A stretch of 64,000 nucleotides of DNA from Larix kaempferi (GCA_027924585.1 BSBM01000440.1:14539501-14603500), one strand, 5' to 3'; counted from the first letter of the stretch, positions 1 to 12,153 are shown. Notes: generated from the letters alone by a model not told the origin. Translations and numbers: made by a program.

Positions 1-723
1 CTGTAACTAGGGTTCTCACCCTAGCTTGTGCAAATGAGCACCTACTAAGGAGAAGGGCCTCCTTAGTAGCAGTTCAATAAACAGTAAATTAAAGCAGCAA
101 AACAATATGAAATTTAACCTAGCATGAGCATTAACACAAATAAAAAGACAATGACAAGATAATAAAAATTTGTTTTTATATTAAATTTACCTCAAATGTT
201 GAGGTTGGTGGAGCTCTTGCAGTAGTCCAGGAGGGCTGCTTCCGTGCTCCAATGTGTTCCTTCTCCTTCTCCAAGGTGTTTGGATAATGGGCCAAAAGGG
301 GCACTCAAATGGGAAAAGCTAGCTCAAATGATAAGCTAGGGTTTCAAGAGCTATTTTGGCAGAGTGAGGATAGGGAAGATTGTGGATATGAAATGGGGAG
401 CCTCCATCACCTATTTATAGGTTTTTAATGGTGGAGTGTTGACCCATGGTTTTTGGCACCATATGGTTTAGGTCAATTGTATAGGGTTTTTGCTTCTTTT
501 TTCCCTCTTTTTCCTCTTTTTATATTTTTTATTCCCTTTTTAGAGGGTTTTTGCTATTTTTGGAGGAAATTTAAATTATTTTGGGGGAAAAATGGGGTTT
601 TGGGCCTTTTGGAGGCTTTTTAATGGTTTTTTAAGGTTTTGGAGGCAAATAAGGTAGGAAATATAGACAAATGAGTCATGTAATGAGGGAGATGAGATGG
701 TGAGCACTTTTTAGCTGTTAACA
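1..723 (-). mobile_element. Partial LTR of a gypsy-type element, 5' LTR entering from the left edge
   Basis: Read on the minus strand, this block starts with TGTTAACAGC at 723, the same TGTTAACA terminus as the other gypsy LTRs in the window. It runs through a T/G-rich U3, has a TATA box (CTATAAATAG, RC of 411-420) and then a leader. The start abruptly interrupts the gag sequence of the neighbouring Tat-like element, so it looks like a later insertion. Its TATA-leader part resembles the LTR at 47032 (both have TATA, then a purine-rich ggtg(a/g)tggagg stretch, then tctgccaaaa). Because the LTR start lies at the high-coordinate end, this should be the 5' LTR and the internal region would lie outside the window. 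The missing flank prevents a target-duplication test. Confidence 0.6.
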
Positions 724-1590
724 AAATCTCTCATAGGTAGAAACTCCTCCATTTGGGAGGGCTTTGAACCACTTCTTCACTTCTCCTGTTAGAATTTGGG
801 CAAATAGCCCCATCTTGACATCATATTCATCCACCTTTCTAGGTCTATAAAATTAGTAAAGTGTTCCACATGGTGTTGTGCAAAACCATTTCCTTCCCCA
901 TCAAATCACATAAGGCGTTAGGCATAGACCACAGGTAAGTCATGGAGATTAGCAAGGAGAGCTAAAGGAGCAATTTTGGCAGCCATTACTTAGATTTTGC
1001 TTAGGAGCAGGAGTGACATTAGGTACTACAAAAGTATGGCTTGAAACATCAGGAGGAGTAATCAGGACTTGGGTATTTTTCCTAGCAGCTTTAGTGAAGA
1101 GAAATAAATCAGTGTTTTCTTCTTTAGCTTGTGAATTTTCCCACAAAGCATTCAAACAATGTGTCTAGAATTCTCTTTGGTCAAACTGGGTTTTCTTTAG
1201 ATCTGATTCATATTTAGACCTAAATGAGGACTGTTCATTTTTTAAATCCCAAGAGACAATCTCTATAGCATGTGCCTCTTCTTTAGGTAGAGAAAAATAC
1301 CTAGTTAATGGGGAAATACCTGTTTGTTCTTTATTTGATTTCCTGATGATCTTCTCAGGATCTGATACAAACTATGCTAGTTCAGGATTTGGCTGACTTC
1401 TGGTAGGTATCCTTCTGGAAGCTAGATTTCTTCTAAGAGATTCGCCAATCTGAAAGTTGGAGTCTCCAGGGAAAATGTTACAAACTTGAAATTTATGATC
1501 CTCAGTTTTCCCTCAGAGATATGATTTGATGCTTTGAAATTCTTGTTCTGGAAAATAATTCTTTTGAACTCCCCAGTATGGTCGCCAAAA
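724..1590 (-). pseudogene. Truncated leader and gag start of Tat-like retrotransposon (arm copy)
   Basis: This is the reverse complement of 28313-29175, the primer site, leader and first part of gag of the complete element. The end next to the LTR reads ttttggcgaccatac directly after the LTR's TAACA, which is the expected primer-binding position. Reading frames homologous to 28757-28954 and to the first ~45 codons of gag are visible but broken. The copy ends at 724-735 where a minus-strand LTR is inserted. Nothing of pol is present on this side. Confidence 0.8.
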
Positions 1591-3467
1591 TGTTATCACT
1601 CAAGATTCTCCTGGGTTGCAGCAGAAGGGATCATGAGGTAACTTTTTCAAACCAAGCTTTGGTGGATGGAAACTAGCCTTTCCAACCACAAAGAGGGCTC
1701 TCTCTTTCACAATTTTCTCAGCACTTAGAATATTATTTGCACAAGCTGGTTATAGGTAAAGTGGTGGCTAGACCTTCAAATAATGACTTATAGGGTTTTT
1801 TCAGCTGGTTGGGGTTAAGGACAAGAGCACCATTGGGCATGGAGTCAAACTTCAGTGGATTTATAGTCACAAAAGATTGATTTAGACCACAATTTAAGAG
1901 GCATAGGAAAGGCAAATGAGTTCTCTTCAAGTCAAAGATATCAGCTGATGAAGGTAGAAATGGAGACATATCCCATCACAGAGCTAGAGCATTTGCAAAT
2001 GAATTCTAACCTGCAACTTCAAGAAGAAAGGGTGTAAGACCTAGACATATGCATCTGAAGCATAAAATATGATTTTCAGACCATGTATTCTTGATCTAGA
2101 TACTGCAGAAGTAAACAATCAATGGAAATACAAATGAAGAACACATGCAAAGGAAATAACATACATCCAAACACTCATCACAAGAATCTCTGCTCCAAAA
2201 TCGGGTTTTCTCATGAATTGAAAGGCCAAGTTCAACACATACGCAGAGCTTTTAATCAATCCAGAAACATCCAACCCTTTGGTTTAATTCAAAATCTACT
2301 TTTATAAGCTTACAAAATACCAAACAACTTCTAAATATCTGACAACAGACTAGAACTGGAAAGGATGAGGTCGTTCAGGTCAAACTGCTCGAACTAATTG
2401 CCTCTGAGTCTGTTAGAAGCGCGGGTGGGAAGCTCTGTGCACTGTCGGCGTGCATTTGGGCCTTAGAAACCACCTGTTTGTCCTTCAGATTGGGCCGTTT
2501 TAGGTTGATTTGGACAGGTAACCAAGCTTTTCTTCTCTTTGGCTTCCAAATCGGCCTCCAATCATTCCATTTCCCTGTGAAATTCTTCATTTTCGGCCGT
2601 AATTTTCCCTGTAAAACCTCTCCGATCCGCAATCATCCTCCTGCAATCCGCATTCCGCAATGTGGGTTTTGGGAAGCGGAAAGCCAATTTTATGCCTCTG
2701 AAAAATATTACTTCCGCAATCCGCATTCCGCAATGCGGGTTGTGGAAATCAGAAAGCTATTGCACAACTTCGTGAAAATCACCTCCGCAATCCGCATTTC
2801 ACAATGCGGGTTGTGGATATAAGAAACTTGAATTTGCGCCCATGGAAAATTATGCCTCCGCAATCTGCATTCTGCAATGCGGGTTGCGGAAATCGGAAAC
2901 CTACATTTGTGCCCTTGGAAAATTATGCCTTCGCAATCCACATTCCGCAATGCGGGTTGTGGAAATCAAAAACCCAACTTTACGCTCTTGAAAAATACCG
3001 TTCTGACTTCCGCAATCTGCAATGCGGGTGCAGAAAGTCGGAAATTCGGACCCGCGGAAAAGCGGAAAACCTCTTGATTGGGTGTGTTGTGGATCGTCTC
3101 CCGGTCGTTGATCTATCCCTGCTCTTCAATCTTGACTGTCCATTTTCTCTTTGAAAGAGGAAAATAAGTCGATCAAATGGGTCTTCCGTAGCTATTTTGG
3201 GCCATCGGATCTGTAATTCTATGACCGCTTTGGCTATTAATCAATCTTGTCCGTTCAACCTCTGTGAATTGTGGAAGCATTCCACTGCCTTGTTTTTCCT
3301 ATTTTTCTCACTGCGGCTCGATCATATGGCTTGGATTTGCTTAACACTTAGCCATTTTTTGGTTTTCTGACTCTTCTGTGGCATAAGAGGTCGATGGTAA
3401 TGCTCAAGGTTTCAGTAGGGGGATGCCCTTTCCTTCCTTGTCGAGAACATTGATGGGGGTGTTAACA
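1591..3467 (-). mobile_element. LTR of Tat-like retrotransposon (arm 1 copy, 1877 bp)
   Basis: On the minus strand it starts TGTTAACACC at 3467 and ends TGATAACA at 1591, followed by the primer-site-like TTTTGGCGACC. It matches the LTRs at 26429-28312 and 34734-36616 end to end. A TATA box (TATAAAAG, about 2299-2306) and the six-unit hairpin array (about 2632-3040) are conserved. It lies against the same P-loop NTPase exon flank as the 26429 LTR. It is therefore a duplicated copy of that insertion, not an independent one. Confidence 0.93.
2632..3040 (-). repeat. Six-unit hairpin-forming tandem array in the U3 of the arm 1 LTR
   Basis: About six ~73-bp units each contain a self-complementary core built on CCGCAT/ATGCGG within TTCCGCAA/TTGCGGAA. 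This is the arm 1 counterpart of 26876-27275 and 35183-35580. The array sits about 330 bp or more upstream of the LTR TATA box. Confidence 0.9.
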
Positions 3468-3579
3468 GCTCGCTCGATGGCCCAAGCACTGAAATGGACC
3501 CTCCTCAACAAAGAAGATGTCCTAGATTCCACTCTCCCAATCCAAAATCTCATTCCTTCATCTTTAACAAGGGGGATTA
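3468..3579 (+). pseudogene. P-loop NTPase exon fragment (arm 1 copy)
   Basis: The + strand frame reads AQALKWTLLNKEDV, followed by LDSTLPIQNLIPSSL. I recognise this as the stretch just after the P-loop in a plant family of P-loop nucleoside-triphosphate hydrolase/kinase-like proteins (MKGHPGSGKST-AHSLA type). The P-loop half is missing here because the LTR begins exactly at the break; it survives at 36617-36690. The left end abuts the LTR and the right end abuts the gypsy remnant. It is not expressed as a protein on its own. Confidence 0.65.
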
Positions 3580-6150
3580 CAAGAAACAAATGTTATTGAA
3601 GTCGAGATAGGTGAGTTACACATAGTACATGTAACACATTTTAAAATTTTAAATAAACTATTCAACCTGCTCATTACAAATGAAGTCATTCTTATTGAGA
3701 AAGATGGTGAAAGGAGCTCTAATGTTCCCATAGTTTTGTACAAAATTCTTGTAGTAACTTGTGAGGCCAAAAAATCCTTGCAAATGTTTGAGGGTCTTGA
3801 GATGATGTTATTTTATCATTGCCTCAATTTTCTTAGGATCAACATGCACACCCTCCCCATTAACAATGTGTCCCAAATATTCCACTTCTAATATACTAAT
3901 AATACATTTAGATAATTTGATACATAATTGATGATTATGGACAAGTTTTAAGATTTGATCTATATTTCCACATTTTATAGCCAATTTTTATTTTTGTTTG
4001 TAGAGCAAGATGTCATAAAATAAGACTAGGAGAAAATGGTGTAGGAGGGGTCGAAATATTTTGTTCATGAGGATATGAAAAGTGGAAGGAACATTTCAAA
4101 GACAAAAAGGCATCACCAAAAACTCTTAATGATATTCATGAGTGTAGAAAGTAATATTTAGAATGACTACCTCCATCATGCGAATTTGGTGATAACTACA
4201 GTGAATATTAGGTTTATTGAATAATTGAGCACCATGTAGTTCATCTAAGAGATTGACAATGACAAGAATGGAAAATTTATTTTTGATAGTCAAAATTGTT
4301 AAGACCTCTAAAGTTCATACATGTGCCAAGTGCTTTGCATTTTAAGAACCATGACGATTGTAGAATAGAATGGATAATACTATGACAAATGACACCTACT
4401 ACTAACAAATCCTAGATGATATTTTTTATTTTATTTTTTGGAGAAAAAGGATGACAATATGAGTGCACATTATGTGGTAGGATACTTGAGAGTAGTAGGA
4501 TACTATGATCATTCACACCATGTGAGAGTGGTAGTCCTTGGGAGGATCAAAGAACTCTTGGCATTTGTCCAAAACTAATTGCAAGTATAGATGATTTGGT
4601 TCAGAAGCATCTTCAAAGGCTTGAATAACATATAGTTGTGAAATAATATTAGAATGACCCTTTTTCAGAGATTTTCCTTATGGTGGGATCTAACTATTTC
4701 TAGAGAACTTGCTTTGAGAACAATATCATCGCCACCCATTATAATGGTGAACATGTGAGTTTTTAAGGAATATCAACCCATTTGAAATTTCACACTTTCA
4801 CATCGATCACCACATTTAATTGATCCCCCATCATCAATCATAATATGAAGGTTTTTAACATCATTGATATATAATTAGTGTCATTCTTGGGAAATGTGGC
4901 AATCAATGAAATTATGGGTGTTGCCACTATTGATTAAGACAATGAATTATGATGCTTGATATAGCTAACCATATTCAACATCCGAGGTGAGGAATATTCA
5001 CAGCATGAAGATCTATTTGGGTTCTTCACTAGATTGGTCAGGAAGAGGAACTTCCTTGGTGGGGGGATTGATGTCCTCCTGACTCTCTCCATGAAATCCA
5101 TTATCATAAATGTCCTCAAAGATGGTCATAAATATTTTGTATTCCTTAAATTTATGTGTCAGATAATATTTTTCATCACAATTGTAGTAGATCCCCTTAA
5201 GTTGGTGTTGTGTCATTTTGACTTGTATAAAATTGTAGACCTTGAGGAGTGGAGCAAGCTACTAAGGAGCCACCACATTTGGTAATGGGAATGGATCAAT
5301 ATTAAGGAATATGGACTAGGCATATGATACAGTAATGCGCAACAAGCAAGCTAAGTGGCCTCCAACAAGGTAGAAAGGTGGTTCATCTCCACATGGGCTC
5401 TAATTTCCTCCTTAATACCTTTGATAAATATTTTCTTAAAAAATTCATAAGTTAAATCTTTTGTTATGAAATCCAAATTCTCCAAATAATCAATATATTC
5501 TTTCACTACACCTGTTTAATGAAATTTGGTAAGCTGGCTGAAAAAATCAATATCCCATAAAAAACAAGAAACAAGGCTTTCACAAACTACTTCCATGTAA
5601 TAAATGATAGAGAAGATTTATTGTTCCATTGCCACCACTATCAATATTCATTATCCATATATAGGACATTAATTTTGAGTTTCAACAAGCCATCCACTAT
5701 GGCATGGAGGGAAAGAAAGTATTCCATTTAGTCAACCCAATTGGTCAGCTTAGACCCATCAAACTTATTTAGATCAACTTTGGGGAAGTGAGGCATCATA
5801 TTGTGGGGATATTAAGAAAAGGAATCATCATTATTGTAACCTTATTCCTCTTCAATGTTCTTACCCTAATGATATCATTAACCTAATAAATTTCCACCCT
5901 CATCATCCTTAACCTCCAACATCTCAATCTTATGAAAAGAAATGTCAGCGTGCACATTGAGGGAAGACATATTGGACTCCAATGTGATGACTAACTAGAT
6001 GAGAGTGTTTATTGACTAGGTTAGAGACCAAACCATTTGGTTTACTTCATCCATGGATAACATGTTTTCAAACTATGTCATTGGAGTACTAGGTCCACTG
6101 GGAAGGTTATGCAATAGGTAGCCCAACATAATCAATGTCTCAAGGGGAAT
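3580..6150 (-). pseudogene. Decayed chromodomain-type Ty3/gypsy gag-pol (arm 1 copy)
   Basis: Read from 6150 downward there is a gag with the remnant LKGIYYNCDEKYYLTHKFKE (5013-5216). This is a CCHC knuckle whose first and last cysteines have become Tyr and Phe. Then come a protease-like stretch, RT remnants and the RT/RNase H connection ending near 3590. Stops are frequent. It is related to the longer element at 38092-44007 but lacks LTRs, RNase H, integrase and chromodomain. Its ends are sharp: an LTR-like block on one side and the P-loop exon scrap on the other. Confidence 0.8.
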
Positions 6151-6780
6151 GTATGGAGATGGTGTTGGTGAACTTCTACTTCGACTAGGGTTCAACACTT
6201 AACATTCCACCAACAAACACCCTAACCACAGATACCTTCCCAAAAGGGAGTGAATCCCTTTTGGAAACACCTGCAAAGCAAATGAAGTCTCACTTGAAGT
6301 ACCTATGGGGATTGCAGGAACCAGGCTTCTACATCGCAGAAGGGGAATAACTCAACATGAAAGAAATTCATTAACATATTCTACTTCATAACATCGACAG
6401 ACTTAGAGATTTGACACATTCATAACTTCGACACAACCCATAACTTTGCCAAATTGGTGTACTTAGATTATGTTTGCATACACACAACTTTATTGATCAT
6501 GCATTCACTTAAATATTCAACAGATGAAAGAAACACATATCACATCACAACACATAAAACACCAGGTTTAACGTGGAAACCCATTCGGGAAAAGCCATAG
6601 AAGTGCTTGTCTTTTGTTACGACTCTCATCCAAATAAGCACTTCAAGTAAGACTTACAGATTTCTTCATAAATTACAAAGGATCTGCGCACACAGCCCAA
6701 CGATTCAGATTCTCCAAAACAACTCCGACGGACATAGAATATAGCTTCACTACAGAAAAGTAATCTCAAATACAATGCTA
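6150..6780 (-). mobile_element. LTR-like AT-rich block (arm 1 copy)
   Basis: This is the mirror of 23110-23740. It contains the stretch around 6560-6600 that reads, on the minus strand, cttttcccgaatgggtttcc and then an acgttaaacc-like motif. It also has TGTTGGTGAACTTC at the boundary with the gypsy remnant. The texture is that of an LTR, but no coding domain fixes the family. Confidence 0.5.
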
Positions 6781-7009
6781 CCCCCATTAACAGTGCTAAC
6801 GCATATAATTTCCCCACATTCTTATATGGCACAATCATTGCAAGCAGGGATTTGATCCTATGAACCATCCGAAAAATAGTAAGATGGCTGTTGAGCATTC
6901 AAAAATCTTGTTAGACCCCATACATATAAGAGATTTCAAACCATCATAACATAAGTAAGTCCGTAAATTTCATAACTAGGATTTTATTTTTGAAATATGC
7001 TTCAAAATT
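6781..7009. other. Unassigned junction between arm 1 and the UGDH pseudogene
   Basis: AT-rich sequence with no recognised coding or repeat content. The homology between the two arms fades here. Confidence 0.5.
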
Positions 7010-8136
7010 CTATTGAAAAATGGATTGCAGATGTTTCAAAGTCTGACAAAATTGTTGTGGAGAAGTCTACACTGTACAGTTCCAGTAAAAATAGTAGGAG
7101 GTAATTGAGAAAATCCTCACACAATACCAAGGGGATAAATTTCCAAATTCTCTTGAATCTAGAGTTTCTAACTGAAGTAACTGCAGTTCAAGACCTTATG
7201 AACCCTGGCCGTGTCCTTATTGGAGGTCGGGAGACTCTGGAAGGACAAAAAGCAATGGAAGATTTGAAGGCAGTTTATGCTAACTGGGTTCCTGCAGAAA
7301 GGATTATTGCTACAAATTCTTGGTCTACAGAGCTTTCAAAGCTTGTTGCAAATGCAATTTTGGGCCAGAGAATCTCGTTGTTGAATGCAATGCCAGCCCT
7401 CTTTGAAGTAACTGGGGCAGATGTTACAGAAGTTGCTTACATTGTTGGTAAAGATTTGATAATTGGTCCAAAGTTCTTGAATGCTAGTGTTGGTTTTGGT
7501 GGGTCTTGTTTTCAGAAGGATATTTTGAACTTGATTTACATTTGTGAGTGCAATGAAATTATGGTAGTGGCAAACTACTGGAAAGGAGTAATTTAAATCA
7601 ATGACTATCAGATGTCAAGGTTTTTAAACCATGTGGTTTCCTCATTAATGTTCAACACTGTTTCAGGAAAACAAATTACAGTTCTTGGTTTTGCAAGATA
7701 CAGCGATACTCGAGAAACTCCTGCCATTGATTTATGCAAAGGACTTCTTGGAGACAAAGCAAATATCAACATTTATGACCCACAAGCAACAGAGGATCAA
7801 ATTTAGAGGGACCTATCCATGAAAAAAATTGATTGGGACCATCCTCCTCATTTGCAGCCTATAATCCCTTCAGCGATCAAACGAGTCAGTGTTGTTGGGG
7901 ATGCTTATGAAGCAACCAAGGATGCTCATGGAGTGTGCATTTTAATAGAGTGGGATGAGCTCAATACTCTGGACTATCATAAAATCTATGACAATATGTA
8001 GAAACCTGCATTCATTTTTTATGGCAGGAACATTATTGATGTGGAGAAGCTTAGGAAGATTGGTTTCATTGTTTACTTTATTGGTAAGCCTCTAGATCCA
8101 TGGGTGAAGGACCTCCCTCAGCCTGCATCAAGATAG
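7010..8136 (+). pseudogene. UGD: UDP-glucose 6-dehydrogenase pseudogene, 5'-truncated
   Basis: UGDH oxidises UDP-glucose to UDP-glucuronate for cell-wall polysaccharides. Three collinear pieces (7105-7596, 7612-7806, 7819-8001) plus flanking frames cover roughly the last 340 residues of the ~480-residue family. Clear landmarks are IADVSKSDKIVVEKST (about 7027-7074), [17 protein letters not shown] with the catalytic cysteine intact (about 7495-7525), DTRETPAID, and the C-terminal GKPLDPWVKDLP (about 8085-8118). The N-terminal NAD-binding half is missing. Breaks include TAA at 7594-7596, TAG at 7804-7806, TAG at 7999-8001, a frameshift near 7070-7105, and a short deletion before DTRET (GFARYSDTRET where FKKDTGDTRET is usual). 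Plant UGD coding regions are often intronless, so lack of introns does not prove retroposition. It is not functional. Confidence 0.92.
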
Positions 8137-10026
8137 AAGAAGGAAATTTTTTTCTCTCTTCATATAAGACAGTGGTTATTACAAACTTTAATGTTGGAAT
8201 AGAGACTTTCAGAAGATGGTGATTGTACCTGATTCTTAGAAGGGATGGGGACGTGCTTCACTTCTTGCATCACTCTGATTAGGTGGATGTTGTTAACTCT
8301 CATAAGTATTTCCAGGAGGGTATATTGTATATTAGCATAGATGGAATCAATAACTTTAGTCTTTCAAGCTTTTTGTTTTAGTAGTGAATCTTTTTACAAA
8401 TCCTGCCATCGATAACCTGGAGCTCTATTGAATAGATCATTCAGATAGTGTTGTTTTCCAGTTTGGGAAAAACCCTATAGGCTAATCTCCTGATATTTTT
8501 CTAGTATTTTGGTACTCAGTTGCATATTCCTACATTTGATATATGCCTACATTTTGAAATTATATGTTCACCTGTGATTGATATTTTTTTCCAATCATTT
8601 GATACCTATTTGCATATGTGTACATTTTTTAAATTATATGGTCATCTGTGATGTGCTCCATTCTAGCAAATGAAGGTTTTTCCTGGACATTTGAAATTAT
8701 ATGGTAATCTTTGATATATTCCATTATAACCAATGAAGGCTCTGCCTGGAAGTTTGTTGAATTGATATTAAATACCATTGGTTTTATTTTACCAGTTCTT
8801 GGTAAAAGAAACAAATGTTCTGACCATAAAACATGGAGCCCACAAGATAACGTTGACATCAATAAATACATTTACGGACTGGATTTCCTAAGAAATTTAT
8901 CTTGGCAGCAACTTAAGTTTCATTGATTAGAACGTTGCAGGCATGGTTCTCAAATTCCCACCTTTGGATGGATATTCATTTAAAATAAATGTATGTTCAG
9001 TAAGTCTATTATTTGGACAGTTTATTTTGTTATTGTGAAATTATTTCTCTTCTTGGAAAAGTTTTGCTGCAAGGTAGTGGGCACGTGATAAATATGAAAA
9101 TCCTACTCATCTTACAATGTGGAAATTTGACCTGTTGGAAGCAAGAAACAAAACTGTAGTTTAAGGGCTAATGTTTTTCTTAATGCCAACAACATTACAA
9201 TTGGTATGTAAATACTTTCCTATTGTTCCTTGGAATCTAGAATTTTATGACAATTCTATTCTTCCTTGGAATCTAGGTTTATTTTATTATATTCTACAGG
9301 AATTTGTAAATGCAGTGGGTTCTATAAGTTTTGTTAAAATCATAGAGTGATTTTACATTCAGATATCCTGGCCATACTATTCGCTGTTGAAATGCCCACA
9401 TTAAAGCTTTATGATGAAATAGGATTTTAGGAAAATTCTTTCTTATTTCTCCTTTGAACGGAGATTGTTGCCTTATTTGTCTTGATAATTCTACTTTATA
9501 TTACAGGAAGCCATGAGGGAATTAAGCTTCTTATCTTATGTTAAAATGGTAGAGTGGATTACTTTTTAGTAAGTATCCTTCTTGTTGTTAAAGTGCCCAA
9601 AATAGAAGTTTATGATGATGGGTTCTAGGGTATTCATTTGTAATTCTGAATTGGTTGTACATTATACAGGTTAATACTGTTTCTTTTCTTCCTAGTAGAG
9701 TAGACACTTTTGCAGTTTGATATAATGTTTTATGATAGATACCTTGACTTATGGGGACATGTAGCTTGTGTTTTGTGTGAAAATTTCATCCAGTTTGCTT
9801 CTAGTTGTGTACTGTATCTATAACATAAAGCAGAGCAAAACAAGTTCTTTGTTAATGATCATTATTGAGTTGTGAGAAAACAGTACACAAATACAAGCAT
9901 ATGTTTTGTGTAAAGAGTTGGTCCATTTTTCTTTTAGTTGTGTACTATATACAACATAAAGAAGAGCAGAAGAATATTGTTTCTAATGATCATTGTTGGG
10001 TTATGTGAAAATTTAATATATGGATG
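8137..10026. other. No gene recognised; short AT-rich tandem repeats
   Basis: The first few hundred bases may be the UGDH pseudogene's former 3' untranslated region. Between about 8538 and 8755 a ~65-70-bp AT-rich unit (core aaattatatggtcatctgtgat) occurs about three times in degenerate form. A second pair of imperfect repeats lies around 9240-9440 and 9480-9640 (both contain 'ttatattacagga'/'tattctacagga' and 'tttatgatga'). I see no coding signal. It could be intron sequence upstream of the carbonic anhydrase exon. Confidence 0.5.
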
Positions 10027-10358
10027 CACACATTACTTTAATGCTTATATATGTGAATGATTGTGGAGGGATGTTTTCATTTATCTCTATTATGTATTGG
10101 TTTGTGTTACACACTCCATGCTTTAGGAAGGTCATGACGTTGTGATTCATGGTTGTACTGTCAAGGATGAGGCTTTTGTAGGCATCCCTTGCACACATTA
10201 TTTTAATGCTTATATATGTAAATGATTGTGGAGAGATGTTTTCATTTATCTCTATTATGTATTGGTTTCTTTTACACACTCCATGCTTTAGTTAGGTCGT
10301 GACACTGTGCTTCATGGTTGCACTGTCAAGCATGAATATTTTGTAGGCATCCCTTCTT
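10027..10358 (+). repeat. Two-copy ~166-bp tandem duplication containing an exon
   Basis: Copy 1 (about 10027-10192) and copy 2 (about 10193-10358) both run from 'tgcacacatta(c/t)tttaatgc' through an intron-like AT-rich part to '(t)tttgtaggcatccc(t)t'. Each copy carries the same gamma-carbonic-anhydrase exon start. Identity is around 90% by eye. Confidence 0.85.
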
Positions 10359-10442
10359 GATGGAGTTGTCCTGGAAAATATGCTATGGTTGCAGCTGGAT
10401 CACTTGTGACACAAAATGCCAGAATACCCTCTAGAGGGGTGA
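10122..10442 (+). pseudogene. Gamma carbonic anhydrase exon fragment, exon start duplicated
   Basis: Gamma-class carbonic anhydrases form a left-handed beta-helix and in plants belong to mitochondrial complex I. Copy 1 reads GHDVVIHGCTVKDEAFVGIP (about 10131-10190), against the family's GHSAVLHGCTVEDEAFVGMG. Copy 2 (about 10297-10356) reads GRDTVLHGCTVKHEYFVGIP and is followed by a frameshifted stretch giving KYAMVAAGSLVTQNARIPS (about 10376-10433). Both copies are preceded by a pyrimidine-rich 'ctttag' that looks like a splice acceptor, so this is genomic sequence rather than a cDNA copy. Upstream exons and the C-terminus were not found. Frameshifts and loss of the GATLLDG turn show it is a pseudogene. 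Confidence 0.82.
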
Positions 10443-11590
10443 CATCTTTAGTTCTACATTATAGGATGAAAGATACATTGAATTGGTATAACTAACGCTA
10501 TTATTGTGCTAAATTTTTTATTATAGGAAGTTACTGCAATTGTAAAAAGACTCAAATTGGCCTTGTAACCTGACCTGTAAAATGTTCGAAGGGCTTCATA
10601 TATGGTTCCAAATTGTGCCAATGGAAGGGTTGTCTTTAATACATTTTATTTAATCTAAAGAATGGTTGGGCACTTTACATGACCAAAACTAGGATGATTG
10701 AGAACAAAGGTCAAGGAATTTATGGCTTCCATGTCATTTCACCTACTATTTATTTATTGGCCAATAACACAATTAGTCAATAGTAGATTTTTTTGGGTCC
10801 TAATTACAAAATTAACCAAGATTTATGATTGTCGTCATAATTGCATAATTATCCCAGAAAGTATATTATTTGGTCAATACACAATTAATCAAGGGAAAGA
10901 TTTAAGGTTATAACAAATTCCCATAGATCATCGGGACGTAATTCCTATCTGCATAATCTATTTGAGATTTTTTGCTGACAATAAAAAGGCCAAAGTGGAA
11001 TATTAGTTTAATTAGAGTTTTTTATTAGATCTTATAATTAGGATTTTCTATATCTTTTCCTCATCTTTAGTTCACACAAAGAGTTTTTGTTACAGTGGAT
11101 AATAATCTAGATATAATTTTGAATTGATATTATATAGTATTTTCCATTAGCTTTCTTACTGTGACATTGTTGCAAATTGTTGAAACTGACTATAGAGTGT
11201 CACCATTTAGTTTCCTGTAATTACAATATATTATAGTTCATTGTTCAACCTAGTTTCTTTTGCAGAGTTTACATGTTTGATTTTCCCAATAGTGGTTAGT
11301 ATAAGTCCTCCTATAGTGTTGTACTTTATGTTGTATGAGCTAGTATTTATCCGTATGATGTTTAAACTTTATTTTCCAGCTTTTAGATCATCCTTCGTCA
11401 CCTTGTGTGGAGATAAGATAAGATGAATCAGATAAATAATTTTGTTAATATCAAATAAATTACCATAAAAGTAGGTCAATGGGACTAAAAGAATATCATC
11501 AGTGTACTACAAAGTGAGAGTGCTACGGAAACTCCTAAATCTAAGCCAACGAGTAAATCAAGATGAAATATCTAATAACAAAGTCACGGA
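10443..11590. other. No feature recognised
   Basis: AT-rich sequence without coding signal. Weak internal repetition around 'caattaatcaa/caattagtcaa' (10765-10900) is visible. Nothing else can be supported. Confidence 0.4.
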
Positions 11591-12153
11591 GGACCAAGTA
11601 GCTAGTCAGAAAAGGAAATTACACAGGGACATAAGCTGAAAAATGAATACACGGGCATGTGAAGTGGTGCTGAGTTTTTAGCCAAGGCCAAAAGTGAAGG
11701 GAGGGAAGTCTCCTCATCCAATTTTTCAATCATTGTAAATGGTCTGATGCACTCCTTTAGCAGGTTTTCCAAAGAGTAACCTGTAACGAAAATGTATGGT
11801 GGTTCATGATCAACTTGGTTTATTTTGGTTTTGTTACCTTGGTAGTAGTCTTGATGAAACCCGAGAGGCCATGTGTTGTGTGGAGATGACCAAAGACTCA
11901 TATAGTCTCATGATGGGCGTCAAGACTCAAGAGTGTCAGAAAGATGTCAATTCTTCGTAGTCTTTGAAATAAGGATTTCATTGGGATAGAGTCAAAACTG
12001 CTTTATGAAAGTCCATAATAGTTTCGAACTATGATGACACACCTCCCTAATGATGGTAAAGAGCATGAAGATGTGATTCATGGTTTGGAAGTTGGGAAAA
12101 TCCTGCTTGCTCTTTGGCTATAAAGAATTTTTGCTCAAGCTCATTGAAAAGTC

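Larger units (their letters stand above)
735..6780. repeat. Left arm of a ~6-kb inverted repeat
   Basis: This stretch is the reverse complement of 23110-29175 over its whole length, at roughly 93-97% identity by eye. Shared landmarks appear in mirrored order: gag start, LTR, P-loop exon scrap, gypsy remnant and LTR-like block. The arm stops at 735, where another LTR was inserted, so the true arm may continue beyond the window. The two arms differ by scattered substitutions and small indels. Confidence 0.93.

Noticed and set aside
7105-8001. A working UDP-glucose dehydrogenase gene
   Set aside because: The N-terminal half is missing, and there are three in-frame stops and frameshifts.
10013-10279. 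88-codon minus-strand frame
   Set aside because: Antisense to the tandemly duplicated carbonic anhydrase exon and itself duplicated; an artefact of the repeat.
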